From: an uncultured Fidelibacterota bacterium
GTDB taxonomy: Bacteria > Fidelibacterota > Marinisomatia > Marinisomatales > TCS55
Direction: 5' to 3'
Length of the DNA: 37,030 nucleotides
Assembly (NCBI GenBank): GCA_913062595.1
Contig: CAJXWT010000013.1
Location: 1 to 37,030 of the forward strand
In this document: one piece after another, positions 26,017 to 34,634 of the stretch
How the letters are laid out: every line of letters starts with the position of its first letter
How positions within the stretch are numbered: the first letter of the stretch is position 1
Translations under genes and position numbers: made by a program
Notes under the pieces: generated by a model
The model's database searches: none
Seen by the model: the letters and a program-made list of their open reading frames with translations, nothing else
What the model was told of the DNA's origin: nothing

Positions 26017-26774
26017 TGGTCAGGGTGAGAACACGAAGAGAAATCGAACTTATTGCAGAAAGCGCTCAGATTGTTGCTGATACGCTCGATATGCTTTCAA
26101 CCAAAGTAACTAGTGGCGTATCATTATTGGAACTGGATGCGCAAGCTGAGGAATTTATTCGTTCTCGTAACGCTCGTCCAGCGTTTAAAGGATATATGGG
26201 ATTTCCAGCCACATTATGTATTTCTGTAGATGACGAAGTTGTACATGGTATTCCTTCTAATAGTAAACTTTCAGAGGGTCAAATCGTTGGAATCGATTGT
26301 GGTGCGGAAAAGAACGGATACTATGGTGATTCAGCGCGTACATTTGCCGTTGGTAATATTAGTGATAATAACCGAGACTTAATGTTAACCACAGAAAAAG
26401 CGCTTGCGCTTGGTATTGAACAGGCAAAGCCCGGTAATCATGTGTCGGACATCGGTCATGCGATCCAATCTTTTGTAGAACCTAAAGGTTTTTCTATCGT
26501 ACGTGAATTGGTTGGGCATGGCATTGGTACGCAACTGCATGAAGATCCTCAGGTTCCGAATTACGGAGTTCCGGGTATGGGTGGTGAATTAAAAGAAGGC
26601 ATGTGTCTTGCAATTGAGCCGATGATAAACTGTGGGCGGAAAGAAGTTTACACTGCTGAAGATGGTTGGACTATTAAAACAAAAGATGGCTATAATTCAG
26701 CGCACTTTGAACATACAATAGCTATTCGTGAAAATGGTGCGGAAATTTTATCAAGGAGTCAATTAAATGGCTAA
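26016..26774 (+). CDS. map: Methionine aminopeptidase, type I
   Basis: The enzyme removes the initiator Met from new proteins. All five metal ligands are seen: the two Asp in [19 protein letters not shown], the His in [18 protein letters not shown], the Glu in AIEPMINCG and the Glu in HFEHTIAI. Length 252 is normal. Placement between secY and infA is common. The end overlaps the infA start by 8 bases. Confidence 0.97.
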   Translation: MVRVRTRREIELIAESAQIVADTLDMLSTKVTSGVSLLELDAQAEEFIRSRNARPAFKGYMGFPATLCISVDDEVVHGIPSNSKLSEGQIVGIDCGAEKNGYYGDSARTFAVGNISDNNRDLMLTTEKALALGIEQAKPGNHVSDIGHAIQSFVEPKGFSIVRELVGHGIGTQLHEDPQVPNYGVPGMGGELKEGMCLAIEPMINCGRKEVYTAEDGWTIKTKDGYNSAHFEHTIAIRENGAEILSRSQLNG

Positions 26775-26994
26775 AGAAAAGCCTATTACCATTGATGGTG
26801 TGATCACAGAAACTTTACCTAGTGCTATGTTTAGGGTTGAAGTTGAAATTGGTGGTGAAAAACATGAGGTTTTAGCGCACGTATCAGGAAAAATGAGAAT
26901 GCATTACATTAAAATTCTTCCCGGTGATGTCGTAACCTTGGAAATATCACCATATGATCTGAACCGTGGAAGAATTGTTTATCGACAAAAATAA
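26767..26994 (+). CDS. infA: Translation initiation factor IF-1
   Basis: IF-1 covers the A site during initiation. The OB-fold protein shows [56 protein letters not shown], matching the family throughout. Length 75 is slightly longer than usual through the first few residues. AGGAG at 26754-26758 precedes the ATG. Confidence 0.96.
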   Translation: MAKEKPITIDGVITETLPSAMFRVEVEIGGEKHEVLAHVSGKMRMHYIKILPGDVVTLEISPYDLNRGRIVYRQK

Positions 26995-26995
26995 G

Positions 26996-27109
26996 ATGAA
27001 AGTAAGACCGTCAGTAAAAAAGATGTGCCCAAAATGTAAAATCATAAAACGTAAAGGTGTTGTGCGAGTGATATGCGACAACCCTAAGCATAAACAAAGA
27101 CAGGGGTAG
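26996..27109 (+). CDS. rpmJ: 50S ribosomal protein L36, zinc-binding type
   Basis: A 37-residue protein beginning [20 protein letters not shown] and ending [11 protein letters not shown]. The zinc ligands Cys11, Cys14, Cys27 and His32 are all present, so this is the C+ form. The ATG lies 1 base after the infA stop, and rpsM starts 9 bases downstream with AGGAG between them. Confidence 0.95.
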   Translation: MKVRPSVKKMCPKCKIIKRKGVVRVICDNPKHKQRQG

Positions 27110-27118
27110 GAGAATACT

Positions 27119-27514
27119 GTGGCAAGAATTGCAGGTATAGATATTCCCCGAGATAAAAAAGTACCTTATTCCTTAAGGTATATTTACGGAATTGGATTAA
27201 CCACTGCACAAAATATTTGTGATAAAGCTAAAATTAGTCATGATAAACGAGTGAAAGATCTGACTGAAAAACAGGTAGTGGCGATTCGTGAAGCCATAAC
27301 CAAAATGGAGTTGGTGATTGAAGGTGACCAGAGATCTGAGGTTGCCATGAATATTAAACGTTTGCGTGATATTGGCAGCTATAAGGGAGTACGTCATCGT
27401 AGGGGTTTGCCAGTAAATGGTCAGCGAACAAAAACAAATGCACGCACAAGAAAAGGTAGAAAGAAGACTGTTGGTATGGGTAAAAAGGTTTTAGAAAAGG
27501 TAAAAAGGTATTAG
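27119..27514 (+). CDS. rpsM: 30S ribosomal protein S13
   Basis: S13 contacts tRNA and forms head bridges with the large subunit. The GTG start gives [47 protein letters not shown] near the end is diagnostic. Length 131 exceeds E. coli S13 by a basic tail ([11 protein letters not shown]). That tail and the stop are part of a 20-base tandem repeat (27479-27518). AGGAG at 27108-27112 gives a good ribosome site. Confidence 0.96.
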   Translation: MARIAGIDIPRDKKVPYSLRYIYGIGLTTAQNICDKAKISHDKRVKDLTEKQVVAIREAITKMELVIEGDQRSEVAMNIKRLRDIGSYKGVRHRRGLPVNGQRTKTNARTRKGRKKTVGMGKKVLEKVKRY

Positions 27515-27518
27515 AAAA
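27479..27518 (+). repeat. Tandem 20-base repeat spanning the rpsM stop codon
   Basis: Bases 27479-27498 and 27499-27518 are direct copies (GGTAAAAAGGTTTTAGAAAA and GGTAAAAAGGTATTAGAAAA) that differ at one position. Since 20 is not a multiple of 3, the second copy is read in another frame and supplies the stop TAG. It looks like a slippage duplication that altered the tail of S13. Confidence 0.85.
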
Positions 27519-27532
27519 GAAGGGATAATTGA

Positions 27533-27925
27533 TTGGCTAAACCAAAACAAAAGAAGAAATCAAGGAAAAAAAAGGTCACTGACCCAAGGGGAGTTGCAAA
27601 TATCAAAGCTACTTTTAATAACACTCACATATCAGTTTCAGACAAATTTGGAAATGTAATTGCCTGGGCAACAGCGGGTACGTCAGGGTTTAAAGGTTCT
27701 CGTAAGAATACATCGTATGCAGCTACAATTGCAGCTGAAAATGTAGCTAAGGAAGTAATTGCCAAAGGAATGACGACAATAGATGTTCGAGTAAAAGGAC
27801 CTGGCTCTGGTAGAGAATCAGCTGTGAGGTCGCTTGCAGCAGCAGGACTCGTAATAAAATCTATAAAAGATGTCACGCCGTTACCGCATAATGGTTGTAG
27901 ACCACCTAAAAGAAGACGGGTATAG
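27533..27925 (+). CDS. rpsK: 30S ribosomal protein S11
   Basis: S11 lies on the platform near the mRNA exit. [39 protein letters not shown] and [15 protein letters not shown] are highly conserved. The start is TTG at 27533 with AGGGA upstream. Length 130 is normal, with a lysine-rich N-terminal arm. Confidence 0.96.
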   Translation: MAKPKQKKKSRKKKVTDPRGVANIKATFNNTHISVSDKFGNVIAWATAGTSGFKGSRKNTSYAATIAAENVAKEVIAKGMTTIDVRVKGPGSGRESAVRSLAAAGLVIKSIKDVTPLPHNGCRPPKRRRV

Positions 27926-27940
27926 TACGGAGGATAATTA

Positions 27941-28558
27941 ATGGCAAAGTTAAAAACACCTCGCGGGAAACTTGTTAGGAAATTTGGTGAAAATATTTTT
28001 GGTAATGGAAAATTTGATCGCTTATTGAATCGTAAACCATATTCGCCAGGCCAGCACGGTCAAACTCGACGGAGAAGGCCATCTAATTATGGAGTTCAAT
28101 TACGTGAAAAACAGAAAATAAAAATAATGTATGGTTTGTTGGAAAAACAATTTAGAGCTTACTTTGCGAAAGCAGAAAAAATGAAAGGTGAAACAGGTCC
28201 TAACCTAATGCAACTACTTGAAAGAAGGCTGGATAATGTTGTTTATAGGTTAGGTTTTGCATCTACCAGACCACAAGCAAGACAATTAGTCAACCATGCA
28301 CATTTTTTAGTTAATAATACAAAGGTTAATATACCCAGCTATTTGGTCAAACCTGGCGACAAGATAAAAGTACGCGATCGTAGTAAAAAATTAGATGTTT
28401 TATTGGATTCAGTTCGACGGATCAAAGGTGACCTTGATTTACCATGGCTCGAACTGGATAAGGCAAAGTTAACCGGTACTTTTATGGATATACCGGCACG
28501 AGAAGATATGGGCGTGATAGCTAATGAACAGCTCATAGTAGAATTGTATTCAAAATAA
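27941..28558 (+). CDS. rpsD: 30S ribosomal protein S4, zinc-free type
   Basis: S4 nucleates 16S assembly and helps decoding. GGAGG at 27929-27933 precedes the ATG. KPYSPGQHGQTRRRRPSNYGVQLREKQK, LERRLDNVVYRLGFASTRPQARQLVNHAHFLVN (the S4 RNA-binding domain), and the C-terminus WLELDKAKLTGTFMDIP are diagnostic. The N-terminus lacks the Cys cluster of zinc-binding S4 forms. Length 205 is normal. Confidence 0.96.
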   Translation: MAKLKTPRGKLVRKFGENIFGNGKFDRLLNRKPYSPGQHGQTRRRRPSNYGVQLREKQKIKIMYGLLEKQFRAYFAKAEKMKGETGPNLMQLLERRLDNVVYRLGFASTRPQARQLVNHAHFLVNNTKVNIPSYLVKPGDKIKVRDRSKKLDVLLDSVRRIKGDLDLPWLELDKAKLTGTFMDIPAREDMGVIANEQLIVELYSK

Positions 28559-28580
28559 TAAAATAAAGGGTAAAAGTTAA

Positions 28581-29552
28581 ATGGCTAAGAAACTCGACCT
28601 TAACATAAAAGTTGATGAAAAGAATCTTACTGATACATTTGGTAAGTTTATGGTGCAACCCTTGGAACGGGGATATGGCATAACAATTGGTAATGCATTA
28701 CGGCGCGTACTGCTTACTTGCATACCTGGAGCAGCAATCACTAATGCAAAATTTGATGGTGTGTTGCACGAGTTCTCAACTATCGAGGGCGTAAAAGATG
28801 ATGTATCAGATATAATACAAAACTTAAAAGGTGTGCGTTTTAAGCTAGATGAAAACGACCCTGAAAAGATATCTATGAAACTGGTAGGTCCTTGCAAATT
28901 CACTTCTAATGATATACAAAAAGAATGTGGTGAATTTAAGGTTTTAAATAAAAAGCATTACATTACAGAAGTCAATGAAGGTACCACGTTAAACATGGAA
29001 TTAAAGATCGGAGTAGGTAAAGGATACGCTCCATCAGAATCTAACGAACTGCCAAATGCGCCGTTGGGCACGATAGCTATCGATAGCATATTCAATCCAG
29101 TTACAAAGGTAAATTATAATGTAACACCAGTACCGGGTGCGAAAGCCACAATTGAACTTCTTACAATAGAGGTAAGCACGGATGGATCAATTACGCCACA
29201 GGATGCTGTCAGTTATTCTTCCAGTGTACTAATTGAACAGCTGCGAATTGTAGAATCAATTAGTAAACCTGAAGTACTTGAAATATCAGAACCTATTAGC
29301 GAAGAAGTATTGGAAATCCGCAAATTGTTGAATTTGACCATAGATGAAATGGAACTTTCGGTACGTAGTCATAATTGTTTACAAGCTGCGGGCATCAAGT
29401 TCATTTACGAATTGGTCAGTAAAGAAGAGAATGAAATGCTGAAATACAAGAATTTTGGTCGCAAATCACTAACTGAATTGGTAGAAAAATTAGATCAAAT
29501 GGGTCTTAGTTTTGGTATGGAAGTCGATAAATACTTAAAGGAAGAAGCATAA
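28581..29552 (+). CDS. rpoA: DNA-directed RNA polymerase subunit alpha
   Basis: The alpha dimer is the scaffold for polymerase assembly. The N-terminal domain carries FMVQPLERGYGITIGNALRRVLL (about residues 23-45), GVKDDVSDIIQNLKGV and the RLEVESISKP-like region. The C-terminal domain from about residue 250 (LSVRSHNCLQAAGIKFIYELV and NFGRKSLTELVEKLDQMGLSF) binds UP elements and activators. Length 323 is normal. Confidence 0.97.
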   Translation: MAKKLDLNIKVDEKNLTDTFGKFMVQPLERGYGITIGNALRRVLLTCIPGAAITNAKFDGVLHEFSTIEGVKDDVSDIIQNLKGVRFKLDENDPEKISMKLVGPCKFTSNDIQKECGEFKVLNKKHYITEVNEGTTLNMELKIGVGKGYAPSESNELPNAPLGTIAIDSIFNPVTKVNYNVTPVPGAKATIELLTIEVSTDGSITPQDAVSYSSSVLIEQLRIVESISKPEVLEISEPISEEVLEIRKLLNLTIDEMELSVRSHNCLQAAGIKFIYELVSKEENEMLKYKNFGRKSLTELVEKLDQMGLSFGMEVDKYLKEEA

Positions 29553-29556
29553 TATA

Positions 29557-29970
29557 GTGCGACATCGAAAAAAAGGTAAGAAACTGGGCGTGAATCCAAG
29601 CCATCGACGCGCTTTGTTAGCTAACTTGGCTGAGAATTTAATAATTCATAAACGCATTAAAACAACGGATGCGAGAGCCAAAGAGCTGCGCCGTTATATT
29701 GAACCTCTCGTAACCAAAGCAAAAAAGGGTGATCTGAACTCGATTCGCATGATCACAAAGAAAATACGTCATAAGGATGTCCTAAATATATTATTAAATA
29801 ACATTGCTCCATTATATGATGATAGAAATGGTGGGTACACGCGCATAATAAAACTTGGTTTTAGAGATAATGATCGCGCATCTATATCACTAATTGAATT
29901 TGTAGATATGGAAGGTACCAAAAAGATTGAAGGAACACCCGTCTCAAAAGAAATACAAGAGACAGAGTGA
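29557..29970 (+). CDS. rplQ: 50S ribosomal protein L17
   Basis: L17 is near the tunnel exit. GTG at 29557 gives RHRKKGKKLGVNPSHRRALLANLAENLI, followed by RIKTTDARAKELRRYIEPLV and GGYTRIIKLGFRDNDRASISLIEFV, the standard sequence. At 137 residues it has an acidic C-terminal tail beyond the common core (about 120). It is the last gene of the alpha cluster, with an intrinsic terminator 47 bases later. Confidence 0.96.
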   Translation: MRHRKKGKKLGVNPSHRRALLANLAENLIIHKRIKTTDARAKELRRYIEPLVTKAKKGDLNSIRMITKKIRHKDVLNILLNNIAPLYDDRNGGYTRIIKLGFRDNDRASISLIEFVDMEGTKKIEGTPVSKEIQETE

Positions 29971-29998
29971 AAATCATATTAGTTTAGCATTAAAAAAT

Positions 29999-31186
29999 TT
30001 GAATCGTGTCTTATTGAGGGCAATCATTTTGATTGCCCTTCTTTTTATTTCAATATCACACCACAATCTTATAGCTGGTGAAGGCGATGTAGTACCACCA
30101 TTAGATCATAGATGTATATGGGTTACCCGTGATGTTTTGAAGTCAAAAAGGACCATAGATGAAATGGTCAATTTTGCGATTGAAAAAAACATTAATCACC
30201 TATTTGTACAGATAAGAGGTCGAGGAGATTCTTTTTATGAATCCGAATTAATTCCTCGAAGTCAAATACTGAGTGAAGGTGAGTTTGATCCACTGGCATA
30301 TTTACTGGATACAGCGAAGGGTAAAGGAATTAAAATTCACGCCTGGGTAAACGTCTATGTTTTATGGTCAAGTAAATCATTACCTAACCATGAGCGACAT
30401 ATTTTACATATGCGGCAGGAATGGTTGGATACTACACAAGAATGGCCAGTGGATGTTGAAAAACAATTGAACATGGTAACAGTTAATAATAATGGTAGCG
30501 AGGGATTATTTCTTTCCCCAAACCACCCAGATGTGAATGGATACTTAATTAAAGTATTTCGAGAATTAATTACCAATTATGATATCGATGGCTTGCATCT
30601 GGATTATATCCGCTATCAGGACGCAGAGTATGGTAGGAATCCGTATGCAATTGCCCGATTTAAAAACGAATCAGGAAATGATCCTGGTCCGTGGTTTCTA
30701 GAGATGGAACGCAGTACAATTGCTAGTCCTAGATTAATAGGCAATATGAAACGGTGGAATAATTTCAAACGCAAAGCAGTCACTTCTTTGGTCAAGGATA
30801 CACGAACATTGGTTAATGAAGTACGACCAGATTGCATAATATCTGCTGCAGTGAAACCTAATCTATATGTTGCCAGAGAGCGGTATTTTCAGGAATGGAA
30901 TGTCTGGCTTGCAGCGGGTTATATGGATTGGATAGTTCCGATGAATTATTCACCCAAGATGCGTGAATTTGCAAGAAATATTGATGTTATAAATGATAAT
31001 TTGCCAAAAAAATACCGTGATAAAATAATTATGGGAATTGCGCTCTATAACCAGGAACCAAGTGAAGCGGCTGAGAAAATAAAATTTTCACGTTTAAGAC
31101 AATTTCCCGGTATATCTGTATTTTCATACAATTTAATGATCAAAGATCCTCGCTATTCTTCAGCACTTGATCAAGAAAACTATTAA
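29999..31186 (+). CDS. Exported glycosidase-like protein (GHL10/DUF187 family)
   Basis: From RCIWVTRDVLKSK the sequence follows the (beta/alpha)-barrel of GHL10 proteins: HLFVQIRGRGDSFYESELIP, KGIKIHAWVNVYVLW, DIDGLHLDYIRYQD with its acidic pair, and MDWIVPMNYSP. The family includes putative polysaccharide or peptidoglycan hydrolases; the substrate here is unknown. No ATG fits: the first in-frame one (30164) would cut off the first strand. TTG 29999 gives MNRVLLR plus AIILIALLFISIS, a good signal peptide, hence exported. TTG 30014 or 29927 (overlapping rplQ) are alternatives. Start choice is the main doubt. The terminator at 30017 falls inside the signal-peptide codons, which is odd. Confidence 0.8.
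   Translation: MNRVLLRAIILIALLFISISHHNLIAGEGDVVPPLDHRCIWVTRDVLKSKRTIDEMVNFAIEKNINHLFVQIRGRGDSFYESELIPRSQILSEGEFDPLAYLLDTAKGKGIKIHAWVNVYVLWSSKSLPNHERHILHMRQEWLDTTQEWPVDVEKQLNMVTVNNNGSEGLFLSPNHPDVNGYLIKVFRELITNYDIDGLHLDYIRYQDAEYGRNPYAIARFKNESGNDPGPWFLEMERSTIASPRLIGNMKRWNNFKRKAVTSLVKDTRTLVNEVRPDCIISAAVKPNLYVARERYFQEWNVWLAAGYMDWIVPMNYSPKMREFARNIDVINDNLPKKYRDKIIMGIALYNQEPSEAAEKIKFSRLRQFPGISVFSYNLMIKDPRYSSALDQENY
30017..30050 (+). terminator. Intrinsic terminator of the S10-spc-alpha cluster
   Basis: The arms AGGGCAATCA (30017-30026) and TGATTGCCCT (30030-30039) match perfectly over 10 bp around the 3-base loop TTT, and are followed by TCTTTTTATTT. This is a textbook Rho-independent terminator on the + strand, 47 bases after the rplQ stop. 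It also lies within the open frame of the next gene, where it encodes the hydrophobic core of the signal peptide. Confidence 0.9.
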
Positions 31187-31202
31187 TAGTATAGTCATTC
31201 TC

Positions 31203-31234
31203 TTGCTTACGTTTGAAAAGCATAGATAAATTTG
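31203..31234 (+). promoter_or_regulatory. Candidate promoter for hutUI, Bacteroidetes style
   Basis: TTG at 31203-31205 is followed after 21 bases by TAAATTTG (31227-31234), an exact match to TAnnTTTG, the -7 box known from Bacteroidetes. It ends 24 bases before the hutU ATG, in the 72-base gap after the glycosidase-like gene. No Shine-Dalgarno site is present. The match could be chance in AT-rich DNA. Confidence 0.4.
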
Positions 31235-31258
31235 AAAACGGTTAATTAAAACACTTAA

Positions 31259-32908
31259 ATGGATAAAATAATTCAAGCTCCGCAAGGCAATCATTTAAGC
31301 TGCAAAAATTGGCAGATTGAAGCACCTTATCGCATGATCCAAAATAATTTGAATCCTGAAGTGGCAGAAGATCCTAAAAATTTAATTGTTTATGGTGGAA
31401 AAGGAAAAGCAGCCCGTAATTGGGATTGTTATAATGCGATTATTGAATCTCTTGAAAAATTAAATGAAGATGAAACGTTATTAATTCAATCAGGTAAGCC
31501 GGTTGGGGTTGTCAGAACTCATGAAACTGCTCCACGTGTTTTAATAGCTAATTCAAATCTCGTTCCTGAATGGGCGAATTGGGACCATTTTAATGAGTTG
31601 GATAAACGAGGGTTAATGATGTACGGACAGATGACTGCTGGATCCTGGATCTATATTGGAACACAGGGAATATTACAGGGAACATATGAAACGTTTGCAG
31701 CAGCTGCTAAACAGCATTTCAATAATGATTTATCTGGTAAATTTGTTTTGACTGCTGGTCTGGGTGGTATGGGTGGTGCCCAACCCCTGGCTGTAACTAT
31801 GAATCATGGCGTCATTCTAACCATAGAGATTGATCCTAAACGAATAGAAAGGCGTTTATCAACGAATTACCTTGAAGTAGTTACAGAATCTCTCGATGAG
31901 GCCATAAATATGGTTCAGGACGCGGTAAACAGTAAAAATCCATTATCTATCGGTTTGCTGGGAAATGCTGCTGATATAGTACCAAAAATAGCCAAAATGG
32001 GTATAATTCCTGATCTGGTTACAGACCAAACATCTGCGCATGATGAATTAGATGGCTATATACCAAACGGTGGTACATATCAGGAAGCACTTAGGATGCG
32101 TAAATCTAATCCAGATAAATATGTGCAGGAAAGTTACCGAGCAATGGCTGAACATTGTCGGGGAATACTAACATTAATGAAAAAAGGCGCTATTTGTTTT
32201 GATTATGGCAATAATCTAAGAGGGCAGGCAAAAAAAGCGGGTGTTAAGAATGCGTTTGATTTTCCTGGTTTTGTACCAGCTTACGTACGACCATTATTCT
32301 GCGAAGGGAAAGGCCCATTTCGGTGGGTAGCATTGTCAGGCGACCCGGAAGACATTTTTAAAACTGATGACAAAGTAATTGAACTTTTTCCTGAGGATAA
32401 AACACTGGTACGGTGGATTGGACTTGCCCGTGATAAAGTCCAATTTCAAGGGCTACCTGCCAGAATTTGTTGGCTTAACTATATGCAACGCTCAAAATTT
32501 GGTGTGGAACTAAATAAAATGGTTGCTAGCGGTGAACTATCGGCTCCTGTAGTCATTGGCAGGGATCATCTTGATACTGGTTCAGTTGCATCACCATATC
32601 GCGAAACTGAGGCAATGAAAGACGGTTCTGACGCAGTTGCAGATTGGCCATTACTAAATGCTCTTTTGAACACAGCAAGCGGCGCCACCTGGGTGTCAAT
32701 TCACCATGGAGGCGGAGTAGGTATGGGATTGGCTATACATGCTGGTCAAGTAATTTGTGCTGATGGTAGACCCGAAATGGAAAAACGCATTGAGCGCGTA
32801 CTGAGTAATGATCCTGGACTTGGCATATTGCGACATGCTGACGCTGGATATGAAGATGCAATTTCCAATGCAAACAAATGGGATCTAGAAATCCCCATGA
32901 GTAACTAA
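31259..32908 (+). CDS. hutU: Urocanate hydratase
   Basis: Urocanase converts urocanate to imidazolone propionate, step two of histidine breakdown, using tightly bound NAD+. The NAD site is seen as [15 protein letters not shown] (about residue 165); [43 protein letters not shown], the active-site region [18 protein letters not shown] and [20 protein letters not shown] are family signatures. Length 549 is standard. hutI follows 7 bases later. hutH and the later steps are not in the window. Confidence 0.97.
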   Translation: MDKIIQAPQGNHLSCKNWQIEAPYRMIQNNLNPEVAEDPKNLIVYGGKGKAARNWDCYNAIIESLEKLNEDETLLIQSGKPVGVVRTHETAPRVLIANSNLVPEWANWDHFNELDKRGLMMYGQMTAGSWIYIGTQGILQGTYETFAAAAKQHFNNDLSGKFVLTAGLGGMGGAQPLAVTMNHGVILTIEIDPKRIERRLSTNYLEVVTESLDEAINMVQDAVNSKNPLSIGLLGNAADIVPKIAKMGIIPDLVTDQTSAHDELDGYIPNGGTYQEALRMRKSNPDKYVQESYRAMAEHCRGILTLMKKGAICFDYGNNLRGQAKKAGVKNAFDFPGFVPAYVRPLFCEGKGPFRWVALSGDPEDIFKTDDKVIELFPEDKTLVRWIGLARDKVQFQGLPARICWLNYMQRSKFGVELNKMVASGELSAPVVIGRDHLDTGSVASPYRETEAMKDGSDAVADWPLLNALLNTASGATWVSIHHGGGVGMGLAIHAGQVICADGRPEMEKRIERVLSNDPGLGILRHADAGYEDAISNANKWDLEIPMSN

Positions 32909-32915
32909 TAGTTCC

Positions 32916-34121
32916 GTGCTAAACCTTACTAATATAGGACTTCTAGCAACTTATAATTCTAATACCTGTGCACTCGAGCGAACACATGACTGTACAATTA
33001 ATATTGATGATGGAATTATTACTGATATAAATGGTGCGGACGTTAGTCGGAGAAAATCCATTGATTGTAAAGGAAAACTTATCACTCCGGGTTTTGTGGA
33101 TGCACATACACACCCAGTATTTGTCGATGGTAGAGAAAATGAATTTATGAAGAGGCTGGCAGGTGTTTCCTACCAAGAGATAGCAAAACAGGGTGGCGGA
33201 ATCAATGCCAGCATATCAGCTGTTCGCAATGCCACTGAAATTGAATTATATGACCGCGTAATTAAACGTATGGATAAATTTATCGAGATGGGCACAACCA
33301 CGTTGGAAGCAAAAAGCGGTTATGGATTGGATACTGAATCGGAGTTGAAATCGCTACGGGTATTGGATCGTGTAAACAGTGCACATGCAATTGATATTGT
33401 TTCCACGTTTCTTGGCGCGCATGCAATTCCACCAGAATTCAATGGTGATCCAAAAGGTTATTTCACTTTATTATGCAAAGAAATGATTCCAGCTGTAGCT
33501 GAACAGGGAATTGCAAAATTTTGTGATGTTTTCTGCGAGGAAGGCTATTTTAATGTAAATGATAGTCGCATAATCCTTCAAACTGCTGCGCGGTACAATC
33601 TAATTCCTCGTATACATGCAGATGAATTCACAGATTCCGGAGCAGCGGGTTTGGCTGCAGAGATAGGAGCTATTTCCGCAGATCATTTAATGGCAGTAAG
33701 TGACCAGGGTATAAAGGATATGGCAAATGCTGGAGTTATGGCAATTTTACTACCTGGAACAACTTTCTTCTTAGGTGATCATTCATATGCACCCGCACGT
33801 AAATTGATTAATGCAGGTATTGATGTTGCACTGGCAACTGATTTTAATCCTGGAAGCTGCCATATCCAATCAATGCCATTTATAATCAGCCTGGCCTGTC
33901 TTTATTTAGATTTAACAATAGATGAAGCATTAAAAGCTGCTACCTGGACTGGCGCATGCGCTCTCAATGTAGAAGAAAATGTTGGGTCAATAGAGGTTGG
34001 TAAAAAAGCTGATTTGATTATTTGGGACCTAGATACCCCAGAAGAAATTCCTTATAACATGACCTCTGTCCCAATACAAAATGTAATTAAGAATGGCAAT
34101 TTAGTTATAAGCCTTGATTAG
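32916..34121 (+). CDS. hutI: Imidazolonepropionase
   Basis: HutI opens the imidazolone ring to N-formimino-glutamate, step three of histidine breakdown. It is an amidohydrolase with metal ligands in GFVDAHTHPVFVDGRENEF, the His in IHADEF and DHLMAV, and the Asp in ATDFNPGSC. AKSGYGLD, AHAIPPEF and CDVFCEEGYF are diagnostic. Length 401 is normal. The start is GTG at 32916. Together with hutU it is a two-gene operon; no ftcD or hutG follows. Confidence 0.96.
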   Translation: MLNLTNIGLLATYNSNTCALERTHDCTINIDDGIITDINGADVSRRKSIDCKGKLITPGFVDAHTHPVFVDGRENEFMKRLAGVSYQEIAKQGGGINASISAVRNATEIELYDRVIKRMDKFIEMGTTTLEAKSGYGLDTESELKSLRVLDRVNSAHAIDIVSTFLGAHAIPPEFNGDPKGYFTLLCKEMIPAVAEQGIAKFCDVFCEEGYFNVNDSRIILQTAARYNLIPRIHADEFTDSGAAGLAAEIGAISADHLMAVSDQGIKDMANAGVMAILLPGTTFFLGDHSYAPARKLINAGIDVALATDFNPGSCHIQSMPFIISLACLYLDLTIDEALKAATWTGACALNVEENVGSIEVGKKADLIIWDLDTPEEIPYNMTSVPIQNVIKNGNLVISLD

Positions 34122-34169
34122 GAATAGTTATGCCTGTAAACTCTCCGCTTAATTATAAAAATAAGGACA

Positions 34170-34625
34170 GTGAGAACCATAAATAAGCTACTTTTAGTCC
34201 TTTTTATTGCCATAACTGGCTCTGAAGTATTATTTGCAAATTATGCATTTTACCGACGGGTGACTTCTACATGTAAATCCTATCATGTTGAAGTTTCCTC
34301 AGGTGAAATGTCACTTTCAGCTGACAACAAAAACTTTGCAATAAATCTTATAAGTAGACGAAATAATTTTGAAATGATAATGCTTGTGGGATTTGCTGCA
34401 GCCGGTAAAGCAATAATTCATCAAAAACATTTGCAAGGAACAATAAGTAATTATAATCCTGTTATCCCGGGTCAAGTACATGTAGTTGTTACTGTACCTA
34501 TGGGTCGGGATAAAACTATATTTTCTGCAGAAGCAAATGCTTTGTTGGTTCAGGAATTAGCAGATGGATCGCTTGATTCAGCTGATTTTATGAGAAAAAT
34601 AAAAGATTCAATTCAAACACTATAA
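34170..34625 (+). CDS. Unrecognised exported protein, 151 residues
   Basis: I do not recognise this protein. The GTG start gives INKLLLVLFIAITGSEVLFA, a likely signal peptide cut near residue 24, so the mature about 127 residues should be outside the cytoplasm. The mature part has alternating strand-like and polar stretches: AFYRRVTSTCKSYHVEV, a segment with FEMIMLVGFAAAGKAII, then PGQVHVVVTVPMGRDKTIF and a charged helix-like end (DFMRKIKDSIQTL). There is one Cys in the mature region. AAGGA lies only 2 bases before the GTG, a poor spacing, so the exact start is unsure. It precedes a small DUF350-like gene by 9 bases and may be its partner. Confidence 0.7.
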   Translation: MRTINKLLLVLFIAITGSEVLFANYAFYRRVTSTCKSYHVEVSSGEMSLSADNKNFAINLISRRNNFEMIMLVGFAAAGKAIIHQKHLQGTISNYNPVIPGQVHVVVTVPMGRDKTIFSAEANALLVQELADGSLDSADFMRKIKDSIQTL

Positions 34626-34634
34626 GGAGGTATT

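Noticed and set aside
29927-29998. TTG 29927 as the start of the GHL10-type protein
   Set aside because: It would overlap rplQ by 44 bases and place about 30 charged residues ahead of the signal peptide; TTG 29999 gives a normal n-region. It is not excluded.
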